Of a DNA stretch of 64,000 nucleotides, positions 38,537 to 49,700 are shown in pieces; positions within the stretch are counted from its first letter, which is position 1, and the number at the start of each line of letters is the position of its first letter. The stretch is from positions 5,642,001 to 5,706,000 of the forward strand of contig CM034546.1 in assembly GCA_020055645.1 (NCBI GenBank), given 5' to 3'. Origin of the DNA: Tomocerus qinae. Lineage: Eukaryota; Arthropoda; Collembola; Entomobryomorpha; Tomoceridae. The translations under genes and the position numbers were made by a program. Under the pieces are notes generated by a model. It ran no database searches. It was not told the origin of the DNA and saw only the letters and a program-made list of their open reading frames with translations.

Positions 38537-40857
38537 ATGCAAAAATGTTGCTGTTGCGTCGAATTGACAAATGGAGGAATAATAATCGGCTTTCTCCAAG
38601 TGGTAAGTCTAACTGGTAACATCAACAATAATCCAAATCTTTTTTTTAAATCCTGAAAGGTCCGATAATGATTGATAAATGTGTTAGATAATCATTGTCC
38701 GTTGCCAATAATAATATAGGAACTTTTTCTTCTGCGAAATATTTTTATGGTCTTGGATTTGATATCGATACTATAGAGTTACAAAAGCCAACCGTAAATA
38801 AAACGGACATTTTTTTAACCTAAATTGCAATTTAAATATTTACGTGTTTAACATTAATATTTAACAGATTGGAGCAATGCATGGGGTTTATATTAGCTTA
38901 AGAGGAAATGTATTAATTTCTATGGAGAGTAAATACATTGAAAGGGAGACCCACAAAATAGGTAATGATAATAATGATATACCTGCATAATTATAATTAC
39001 TAATTAATCCGAGAAATACTGAAATAAACTTAGATGAGATTTCTCATGATTTGATCCGGCTTTACAATAAATAATGTAGTCTAAAAATATTGCAGTACTC
39101 AAGAAATTGTCGGTGATAATGTACCTTTTAACATGCCTTTTTATCATTGAAATTTTCGTCGCGTTTATTTTATTAATAGGTATTACGACGGTAAGTTAGC
39201 CAAATATTTACAAATGTTTCGCTACAAATGACTATTGTTTTATATTATGTTATAAATTGTTTTAAAATAATATTAAGTCATTTTACATTGTAGCGAAAGA
39301 CGTTCTTGATGACAGTTTGGATCGGCTACCAATGTTCGAGCATCATTATTCAAGCTATTATGGGTTTTATTTTCCATACACTCTTAAAAAAATTCAGCCA
39401 ATTTTGTTGAGTAATTTTATTTTGCCTAACTTTGATGAAAAACTGATCAAATGATGATTATTATTTGCTCAATACTGTTGTACATTCTGAGGTTGTATAA
39501 AACAAACTTAACTGTTGAGTAAATTATCCTCAATGTTGTGTAGTATCCTAAACTAGTCAACTGTTGAGCAAACAATGTCGAAAATTTGAATAAATAATGC
39601 TCAATCGCTGGAGTAATCATCACGCGGCTACTTTTGACAACATGTAGCATGCGGAAGTAACCTTCTGGACAGTCGTACGCTTTAAAATAAAAAACAGTCT
39701 GCTGTCACTGGTCTTATTTTAAACCGTCAAAATTTCATTATCAGCAATTGAAAATACACTCCAGGCCTCAAATCTTGGTCCTCTTTTGGAAGTATTTAGA
39801 GGTGAGTAAACACCTCTACTGTGTTACATAAATGTGTTTTTGTTTTTAGTTTACTGTTTAGTTTGATAAAATATTGACAACAAAATTCAGCTGACTATAA
39901 TCCGATTAAATATACTTTGTTTTTTGCAGAGAATAAAGTTTTGTTGCAACTTCTATTTTGCCTAGAAAATTCGATGGAAGATCGATTGTTCGCCATTCTC
40001 GTTCTATCAGTTGGTAATCGTTTTGAAGATTCTGCAACATATTCCTTTTTTTCTCAACAACCTTACCATATTTGATCAAAAGGTAATACACAATTATTTA
40101 TGTACTATTTGTATAAACAAAAATGTTTTAATGTAGAAAACCATTTGAATTGAGTAGCATGTATTTTTAAAATCTTTTTGTTTAAATTATATAGTGTTTG
40201 TATTACCCCCATACATATTTTAATTGTTCTTGTAATTAATGTTTTAATTATTAACAATGTTATACTGTTTTATATTTTATAATTTGTATTAAAACATAAC
40301 AGCTGCAATAAATAAACTAAACGTGATATTACTCAACCTGATTGCATATATTATGCAACTTTATAGCACATTATACTCAACTTGATAGCATATTTTACTC
40401 AACATGATAGTATATTTTACTCAACATGATAGCATATTTTACTCAACATGATAGCATAATACATTCAACGTGACAGCATAAATTATACAATCGGAAAGGA
40501 TAATTTGCTCAACAAGACAGTAAAGGCAGGTCAACTTATGTAAAAACAAGTTACTCAATGCGGTTGAATAAACTTTATTCAACAGTTGAGTCAGCACATT
40601 TCGTACTAAAAAATTGAGTACCGATTACTCAAACTCGATGAAAATATGCTGATATTTTTTAAGAGTGTAGATACAGTGTTGTTACCTTGTATGTATACGT
40701 CTACTCTGTGGGCTACAATTTTGAATTGTTTTTGCCTATACTTTTAGAATTGTATTTTATTTACGTGATCGTGAAACTTCGAAAGAAAATAAATGAAGAA
40801 GTTGGTCTAGAAAGTGGAAATGGTCAAGCTCAAGTTACATTTACATCTAATGTCTAA
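38537..40857 (+). pseudogene. CCCC-motif small membrane protein, gene C, interrupted by an inserted element
   Basis: Exons 38537-38602 (MQKCCCCVELTNGG, IIIGFLQV), 38868-38961, 39096-39190, and exon 4 from 39294 to 40857, with clean in-phase GT-AG sites. Exon 4 is split at 39377 by a 1.29-kb element. If the element and one copy of its TA target are left out, exon 4 is 91 codons and the whole gene 175 residues, with no other defect, so this was the intact member of the family before insertion. The C-terminal tail is longer than in A (KLRKKINEEVG, stop at 40855-40857). It is unlikely to make full-length protein unless the insert is spliced out. Confidence 0.75.
39379..40667. mobile_element. TA-flanked non-autonomous DNA element (Tc1/mariner-like MITE)
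   Basis: Ends are inverted: cactcttaaaaaaattcagc at the left and its counterpart gctgatattttttaagagtg at the right, each next to a TA (39377-39378 and 40668-40669), the target of Tc1/mariner elements. The interior has no transposase; it holds many near-copies of ttgagtaa/ttactcaa and a tandem run of about six 22-bp units (actcaacatgatagcatatttt) at 40380-40490. The frames at 39447-39650 and 39906-40091 have no transposase motif. Confidence 0.8.
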
Positions 40858-40869
40858 GGCTAATTTGGT

Positions 40870-41110
40870 ATGTACAATTGTAATTGTAATTGTAATAGCT
40901 TTATTGCCAAACACAGATTCATTATCACATGAGACTGATTTCCAATAGAAGACAATATAATTATAATTGATTAACTGCTTCAAACGAAGTTACCTTAAGA
41001 CACAGTAAACTAATTCCAACAGTTAAAACAATACATTAAGTGATACAAATCAATTGATATCAGGAATAAATAATACATATCACATTATTATTTAAATCGG
41101 AAATAAATTT
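40870..41110 (-). mobile_element. Possible LINE 3'-end fragment
   Basis: Just after gene C, aattgtaattgtaattgtaatagctttattgcc reads on the minus strand as a 3' end with an aataaag signal and an (attaca)n tail, the pattern of some LINE elements. No coding part is left, so this is tentative. Confidence 0.35.
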
Positions 41111-42196
41111 TTTTCCATTTCTTTGCCTAGTATTGAGCAGTTATTGCGTCGCAGTTCACAATTATTAAGTGCCCTTATAAAAATGTTCGTGATAGTACCT
41201 TGTTTGTGTATCTAAACGCAAGGAAAGTTAGTAACAACTTGACTGTCATGTATTATTGAAATGTAGGAACTATTGCAACTACCGTCCACAGCAATGAATA
41301 AAAGACAGGTAATATAATAAAGTGTGGAATGTGGAAGCACATAATATTATGAGATAGTTTTAGTAAAAATTCATAATCCTAATGAAAAACTCTAAAACCC
41401 GGCTTTTTGGGTAGGATTTTTGGATATCAAACAGCAAACCAAAGTGTGGGTTTTATGGTTTAGATATTGGGTATCAAATAGCAAAAAATCGATGGGATTT
41501 TCATACAATCACTGGGTCCGTTGCCTCCTAATTGAGGGACTTAAATACATAAACGTGTAGCTTTAGAGCGAATGGCCAGATACTAAAGATTCCTGTAAAA
41601 ATACACACATAGCAGCTGAAATTTGTAATAAACTTTTGCGGTGGAGAAATCCGTGAATACTGAATGAGAAATGCTAACCTAGTTACGTGTTCTCAACACT
41701 TTTGTTCATGAAATTGTTAGGGAGGATGCAAAAGTTCTAACTAAAATTATTGGCAAAAGAGACGAGCTTAGGTAAATTGAGGGGAATATGAGACTGTAGC
41801 AACACCACGTGTCAAACTTTTATTTACAGGAGGAGAAGAGAGATGTGTAGACAACTACAGGGCAAGAGGCAAGTGTTCAGTTAGTACAGATAAGTGTTAA
41901 TTTTTATAAACTAGTATTGACACATTTAGCTTAACATATTGAAATCAGAGTTGACCTCAGCTTCATACATCGAAAATAGTAGTCTACTTTCAGAGACCAA
42001 TTTCAATCATGGTGTCTAGAAGTGGACTTTAGTTCATACAAACTAAGAAAAAGTAGGACATTAGTTCGCACTATCTCCAAGTTTAATTACGAGAACATCA
42101 TCCGATCTGATCAGATTGTTTTCAAAATTTTAAATAATTAATAATTATGCTTGCTACAGGTTATCTTATTTATATGATGGGGATTTGAAATTGTAA
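41111..42196. other. Intergenic, no gene recognised
   Basis: No exon supported. Near 41400-41500 two related pieces, ggatatcaaacagcaaa and gggtatcaaatagcaaa, form a short direct repeat. Confidence 0.35.
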
Positions 42197-42210
42197 CTGT
42201 ATCATGACTA

Positions 42211-44618
42211 GATAGATAAGATAACTTTATTGTGCTTCTTGAATTAACATTCATTACACAGTATATTGCCAAAATTATTTTGATTACAAATACTAGTCTA
42301 GTTAGATCCTATTAAAGAATAATGTTACATTACATAATTACTATACCTTTATACCGAATTACAGAGTTTTTCTATTTCATCAATTATTATAGAATAAGAT
42401 ATTTTTTATTATCATTATCGCGGTGGAATGGCAACCTTTACTCATTTCTGACCCAAGCACGTAGCTTCAGTGCTTGAGCAAAGAAAATATAGATATTATA
42501 TAATACCGCATTATCATCTGACTCTAGAAGAGTATAGAAGTCTTTTACTCTAGTTAAATGTTTTACTAGCGCGTTATCTCTGAATGGTTTGTACGGGCGA
42601 CAATTATATACAAAGTGGTCTAAGCTTTCCAGCTCTTCATTTTCGTTGTAACATGTGCTACACAGTTCGTTATTTTTTAATTCGTATTTTATACCGTTTA
42701 AAAATATTCTGTGGGTATACTTATTCATAAGCCTTATTTGACTTATAACTCGGATGATTTCTATAGGCATTCTTAGTAACAAATACTTTTGTGGCAAGAC
42801 AAAACTTATTTTTAAATGTTTGTAAATAACACATGTATTTGAGTTTGGTTTTCTGGAGTAGTCAGTCTGTCTCTGTATATCCATCATTCTAATTATCATA
42901 TCGCAGTAATTTTCTTTAATGACATCTACAGACTGCGACTCCCATACGAAACCAAATCCAATAGTCTCTATTATTTTCCTCAACTGAGTCGCCCAGTTAT
43001 ATGTGTTACCTTTATCACCCTTGTCTAGGTTGTAAAGAGTTTCGAAAATGAGTCTTGGTTATCTTTCTGTGCCCATACCAAGAATTTTCACCCAAAGTCT
43101 GATAGCAGCCTTAAAAACATTGGTGAATATTTTCACTCTACCTGTCTCGAGGCGGATTACATAGTCTGGCGTATTTAGGGGTAATCTTAACAGCTTTTTC
43201 AAGAATTGGGTCTGGACCGATTCTATCATGCTATCGTGTGATATCGCCCAGACGCCACTACTATATAACAGCGTAGACTGACAGATAGAGTCAAAAATTT
43301 TCATTCTTGAGTACCAGCTGTCCATCTTAGATTTCGTTAGTATAGACCATACAATAGCCAATTTTGCAGTGGCTCTCTTTCGAAAATCAATAGCAGTATT
43401 TCGGAATAGACCTGAGGTTGAAAACAGAACCACCAAATATGTGAAAGATTTTACAATTTCAAGTTCCTGACCATTGTAAAAGTATTTATTAGTAGTAAGA
43501 ATCTTACCACTTTTATTAAAAGTCATAATTTTTGTTTTGGCAATATTTACGGTTAACCTTTTTGAGTCACAATATTTCTTTAGTAAATTTAATTTTAACT
43601 GCAATGATTTTGCGGAAGGGGCCATCAAAATTAAATCGTCGGCGTACATCATAAGATGGACGCCTTTCCTGCCTCCCATTTCAACCTTAGACAAGACCGA
43701 TTGCTCAAAAATATCCTCAATGTCGTGGACATACAGACAAAATAGTAACGGCGAACATATCTCGCCTTGCATAAGGCCCTGTGTAACCAAAATGGGGTTA
43801 GTATGCCCGTCATAAGCTCTAACCTTCATCGAGGCTTTACAGTATAGTGCTTGGAAAATTTTTATAATTTTGGAGCTTAATTTTAATTTCTCAAGAGTTT
43901 TCCAAAGCAAATTAAAGTTTACTGTATCGAAGCAGCGCTCGAAATCAACACACGCTACATACACATTTTTATTTTGATATCTCAGGTTATATTGAATGAT
44001 ACCGTTCAAGGCAAAGATATGGTCATCGCATCCTCTCCTCTGCCTAAATCCTGCTTGAGCTTCAGGGATTATTTTATTCTCGTTTGACCAAAATGTTATC
44101 CTCGCTAATAAAATAAAGGAAAACCATTTAAGTAAAGTGTTTAGTAGAGAGATTCCCCTATAATTCCTTGGATTATTTGGGTCTCCCTTTTTGTGGATTA
44201 AGGCTACTTCAATTTCACTCCATTTCTTAGGTACCGTTTCCTTACACATAATTTTGTTGAAAAGTGCAAGAGCAGCTGACTCCAATTTGGGTGTTAAAGT
44301 TTTAAGGAATTCATTTTTAATTCCATCAACCCCAGGGCTTTTGCCATTTTTTAGTCTTCGTGCTGACAGGCCGAGTTCAACATTAGTAATTGTGTCATCC
44401 AGTTCTTTCACTTTACACTCTATTGGTTTATATATATTATTTTCAGAAGGAGGCATTACTTCCTCATAGAACTTACTCCAACCCAATTTATTTATGATAT
44501 TACTCTGATAGTTCATAGGACTGAATTTTTCTGCACACTTCCAAAAATCGCTATTGTTTTTTAGATTCGATAATTTACTTTTGGTGATTTTAAAGTGTGC
44601 ATCCTTTTTCTGTTTGTT
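42211..44618 (-). mobile_element. 5'-truncated non-LTR retrotransposon (LINE)
   Basis: Flanked by a perfect 14-bp direct repeat, ctgtatcatgacta, at 42197-42210 and 44619-44632, the target duplication left by target-primed reverse transcription. The 3' end (lower coordinates, minus strand) has aataaag and a short ttatcttatctatc tail. The 5' end is cut inside the reverse-transcriptase frame, so the endonuclease and first ORF are missing. This is a dead-on-arrival copy. Confidence 0.9.
42438..44618 (-). pseudogene. LINE reverse transcriptase, truncated, with one internal stop
   Basis: One frame from the truncation point to the TAA at 42438, broken only by TAA at 43059-43061. RT blocks in order: SPGVDGIKNEFL, EVALIHKKGDPNNPRNYRG, AQAGFRQRRGCDDHIFAL, VDFERCFDTVN (first catalytic Asp), GLMQGEICSPLLF, MMYADDLILMA (catalytic Asp pair), then a thumb region. 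After the stop the C-terminal domain continues with a zinc knuckle C-x2-C-x11-H-x4-C. The order RT then zinc knuckle fits I/Jockey/R1-like clades; the exact clade is not decided. Confidence 0.85.
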
Positions 44619-44632
44619 CTGTATCATGACTA

Positions 44633-45289
44633 TAATATAAACATAATCAGAATTCTTGTGTACGGATGTTTATATGTTGTATGTACGCGTTTCAAAACAG
44701 AATGGTCTAAGTTATGAATGCTATTACTTGGCCTTTGGCCACCGTACTTGGTTTAATGAATACACGCCTGCGCGATGATGAAAGTCGCTGTTGTGCAACG
44801 TGGTAGTTGAAACTCTTGTTTCAATTAAATATACCGTGCTCTGCTTTGTTGTTTTATATTATGCAGGAAAATTTAAAATTTGGTCTTTCAAATTTTTCAC
44901 ATTTCACAACTCTATTTTTTTCGGTTAAAATTAAAACAATGGATTTAAGCTAATAGGAGGTTAAAAATGTTTTACGTCTTAAATAGAAAAGCTAAGTTTA
45001 TTCTTAAATAGAAAATAATAATGTTAAAGAGATTTATTATCATAAAATTATGACTTCAAATATAACCCCTTTTCATTTCCATACATTTCCCAGTTTTCCC
45101 GATTTTTACAGGTGACTATCAACAAATTGGTTGGATATTTATGGGTGTAGAATATTTATTTAATGTATTTTATTGGAATTGTATTGTGGCTATCGGCACT
45201 TACTCTGGTCACCGATTAGGGTCACATTTTTGACTTGGGGTATAACCTCACCATTATGCATACTACCAAGCATAGATGTTAAGCATCCC
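44633..45289. other. Intergenic, no gene recognised
   Basis: No exon supported; the few short frames have no recognisable content. Confidence 0.35.
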
Positions 45290-45810
45290 ATCCATTTTAC
45301 CCATTATCCCATCCAGATGTTTGGATGGGCTGGAAGGGATGGGCACAATTTCCTGGATGTCGGTAATGGGCTGGATGGGATGGGGACAATTACCTGGATG
45401 TCCGTAATGGGCTGGATGGGAGGGAGACAATTTATTAATTTTGTGGATGTTGTTGATGGGCTGGATGGTGTGGTTTAATTTTTTGGATGTTGGTGATGGG
45501 TTAGATGGGATGTAGTGGTTGTCACATCCTTTGGAGTGGATCGGATGTGTTTAGGACACACAAAATGCGTCTATAGTTTCTATATATAGTTCTATAATAC
45601 ATCTATAGGACCAAGAAGCTGATTTTTGGACTACATGGTTCGAAATAACCGACTGGATGAAATGTGTTGGTGATGGCTGGATTGTATGGCTTATCTTATT
45701 TGGACGTTGGTGATAGGGTGGATGGGATGTTGATATTTTATTGGATGTTTGGTGATGGAATGGATAGAATGGGGTGTGATTTTCCATCTTTTGGAGTGGA
45801 TGGGATGTTT
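45290..45810. repeat. Degenerate minisatellite (ggatgggatgg type)
   Basis: Irregular units of about 40-45 bp, each containing a ggatgt-ggt-atgggctggatggga core, at about 45355-45540 and again 45655-45800, separated by about 110 bp of unrelated sequence. Open frames on both strands are by-products of the repeat. Confidence 0.7.
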
Positions 45811-46714
45811 ACCTACAACTTACATCTATGCTGCCAAGTTTTATTATGTTTTATCTGTCCGAGACAAATAAATTACTTTACCTGACGTACCAGGTTGGTT
45901 CAGTAGAGGTTTTCTATTAAGACTTTGAATTTTCATATGGTTGTTGGTCAGGATTGGGACTCAACAATAATGGGACAATTCGAAGAAAAGTTCCATATAA
46001 AAGTTAGAATTCTCTTATAGGACCAAAAAATTACAATTAAAAATATTTAATTTTCTAATTGACCGATTGGCGCTACATTGCCAATTAAGGCTAACTTGGC
46101 CTCAAAATGGTCCATTATAAATTAATGGCAGTATGTTTAATGGTGGTTCAGGGTTCCGTAAACCCTGAGTCAAGTGTTCATGGTGATTAGCGCGAGTAAG
46201 TTGCCCATGCCCACATTTCAATTTAAAAACAAAAGTTGACCCTAGGTCGAACTTAAGCAAAGTTTTGGAACTTTTTTTCACTCTTTATCAATGTAAAAAA
46301 ATATCTATCTCTGCCCCACCAAATTAGAAACCGTGAAGAGGACAATTGGAATTAATATAATAATCTATGTATATCTGAAATACATTCTATCCATCCTACA
46401 ATATCGCCCCAGAATACGCACTAGCTTTATTTATAACAGGGCCTGGGCTCTGCGGCTATATAGTATTAAATATTTGTGATAGTTTTATAACTAATAACAA
46501 CCGGTTCAAAATATAAATTGTAGTATTTATTTCCAGTTTGAGTAGGAATTTAGCAGGAGGGTAAAAAATGAAGACATGAATATTAATTAGGTATAGCAAT
46601 ATCAACATTGTATTAGCAACATAGATGTGATAGAGAATTCCAGTAATGTAGTAATACTAATACTGGGTTTTCAAAAGAACTAGAACATTAACGGGACTAT
46701 ATGGGATTTTTTAT
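45811..46714. other. Intergenic, 3' of the PKS
   Basis: No exon recognised. The part next to 46714 should be the 3' untranslated region of the polyketide synthase. Confidence 0.35.
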
Positions 46715-49700
46715 TTACTTACGTACAATTCCAAACTTCTCAAAAACATCAGTTCGATACGCATACTGCAAGCACGCGTAAAAAATATCGTGAGGATGAG
46801 GAATCCTTTCGTTGATATCCGGTATTAGTTCCCTACACTTGTCACTAATTTTGTTTGTGTTAATTCCCTTCTCTAAAAATTCTCGGAATTTCGGATGGTT
46901 CTTGGAAAGTTCTGTGTGTGACAGATCTCTATTGTAACCATCATTAAAAAATGTTAAAAAGCTGCTGCCCTCAATTTCTTTTTGAAGCATTCCTGAATAT
47001 TCTTCAACGCTTACCAGATTCAAGTGAAAACCAAGTCTTTCAGCTACCATAATATAATCTTTGGTATACATAGGAACTGGTTGAACAATATTATAAACAG
47101 CAGATTTGACTTTATCGTTGAAAATTAATTCTAATGTAAGCTTACTGGCAACATCAACAGGAATTCCGAACCAACAACCTTCAACATTCGGAATTGATCC
47201 AAGTCGAAGGCAGAACAGAAGTTGATTTACCACCGAATTTTTGTTTGTCATATAAAGCCCCGTCTCGCTGTGCCCCAAAATACTCGAATATCTAATTACA
47301 GTGCAAGGAATTCCTCGGTCGTTTGCTTGTCTTAATAACTTTTCACAAACAAATTTGGACAATGAATAGCCCATTGTAATGCAGTCAGCGTTATTTTCGT
47401 CATCCGGAAAATCTTCGTAAATAAATCCATCATTTGTAAGACGATTAATGGATGAAAATGAAGATGAAAATACAACTCTCTTTGTTATGATATTGGCGGC
47501 AAATCTAAGAATATTCACGGTTCCTATTACATTGACTGACCGAATGTCATTTTTATTACTCTTATTGACTTGATATTTTTCTACGTGATTTGCTTTGGCT
47601 GCAAGATGAATAACTATGTTAATTTCTGTCGAAAAATAAATGTAATCTTCTAGAGGAAGTCCTAAATTATCGATTGTAATATCACCGATGATGACAGTAA
47701 TACTATCTAAGTTAATATTATCCAATATGTCAAATTTTTTCAAGTTGGCTATTAATTTCTTCCGACCTTGTTCTACCGACTTTCCTCTAACCAAACAAAA
47801 AATTTTTAATCCGACAATTTGGGAAAAATTTTGTAACAAATATGCCCCTAGGTGACCTGTTGAACCTGTTAACAATATAGAAGTTATTTTAGTTTGTTTT
47901 TTGTAATTTTTTGGAGCCTGAATTTCTTCCGATAGCTTAGCATCTTTCTTTACCAATTCATACATATCTTCAAGTGTGTACTCCTTTTCTTTCACTTCTT
48001 TTCCCCTCTCGGGAGAATCAGCATCGGTTTCTGCAGCCAGTATTTGCTCAAGTAAATATTTACTAAGGGAGTTTATGGTTGGATGATCCATCATTGCTGA
48101 GACATTCAAAGTTATTCTTTTCCCTACAATATTTTGAAGTTTATTTTTCATTTCGACAGCCATTAAAGAATCCAATCCCATTTCTTGGAAAGTTTGGAAT
48201 TCGTCAATGGCCTCTGATTCTGGCAGTTTCAATGTTTTCCGGATAATTGCAGTAATTTTAGTTTTAATGTAAGATTGTTTATCCTCCGCGAGTGGCCCAA
48301 TTTCAGCCCAAAACTTATCTGATTGAATGGAGGCAGCAGAATTCGTAGATTCTTTATTGTCGTATGCCTCTAATTCTGATAATATACTCCCCATGCCAAA
48401 GTGCTGTTTAAACTCACCCACATCAATTTGAACGACACCAACTTGTAGCAAGTCCGGCCGACTTATGATAAATTTTAAAGCCGCAATGCCCTGATTAGGG
48501 GTGAATGGTTTGACACCAAATAGACCTTCTTTTCCGTAGGCTGTGTTTGAAGCCGCACCAATCTCTGCCCATCCACCCCAATTTATTGTCTGAGCTGGAA
48601 GACCAATTGAATGTCGATAACTAGCAAATGAATCTAGAAAAGCATTTGCCCCTGCGTGATTGCTCTGTCCCATTGGGCCGACCAAACCGGCCATGGATGA
48701 AAATAGAACAAAATGTTCTAAATGCAAATATTTTGTTAATTCATGCAAATTGAGACATCCTGCGATTTTAGCATTAAAAACGTTTTGGTATTTCTCCCAC
48801 GTTTGATTCATGTATATCCCATCAGAAATGACACCAGCAGAATGGATCACGCCTCTTAGAGGAGGAAGACGAAGATCGAATGACATCATTTCGAATAGGG
48901 ATTTACATTGATCCCAATTTCCAACGTCGACTTGGAATGAAAATATTTTGCAACCCTTCGCTCTTAAGTTATTTAGCACATGTGATACATTTTCATTTGG
49001 TGCAGATCTTCCAACACAAACTAGATATTTGCAACCTGAGTCTGTCATCCATTTCGCAACTTCAAGACCAATTCCACCTAAGCCTCCAGTAACTAGATAT
49101 GTTGCATTAGAGCTGAACATTAAATCCTTTTTGATGACTTGGTTTCCAGTTTCAACAATATCTGGCATGGTTACTACAATCTTTCCAATGTGATTCGCTT
49201 TCAGAAAATAATTTAGAGCATCCCTAATATTTACAACGTCATATCTGGAATACGGCAACGCTTTGTAACCCTCTTTACTGTGGCATTTTATCTGCTGCAG
49301 TAAATCCCCTATTTCTGCATTTGGCAATTCCTCCAAGTCAACAATTGTATACTGCACATCAGGTCTCAACTCCCCAACTTCCTCTTGTTTCCAGATGTTT
49401 ACTTTTCCTATTTCAACAAAGCGTGCATTTTGTGCACAAGCCTTGAGAGTTGTTTCTTTGAATCCGTGTCCAGTCAGAGAATTGAGAACCATGTCTACAC
49501 CTCGTCCATTCGTGACTCTAGCTATTTCATCTCCAAACGTCAAATCTCGGGAATGGAAAACATGCTCAATCCCCAAAGTACGAAGATAATTTCTTTTCCG
49601 GTGAGATCCAGCAGTCGCAATTATTTTGGCTCCAATATTTTTTGCAATTTGTATAGCAATTAGTCCGACACCGCCAGAAGCAACGTGAATTAAAATAGTT

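Noticed and set aside
42438-44627. ATG at 44627 as the real start of the reverse transcriptase
   Set aside because: It lies inside the target-site duplication, so the frame is open there only by chance; the element is 5'-truncated.
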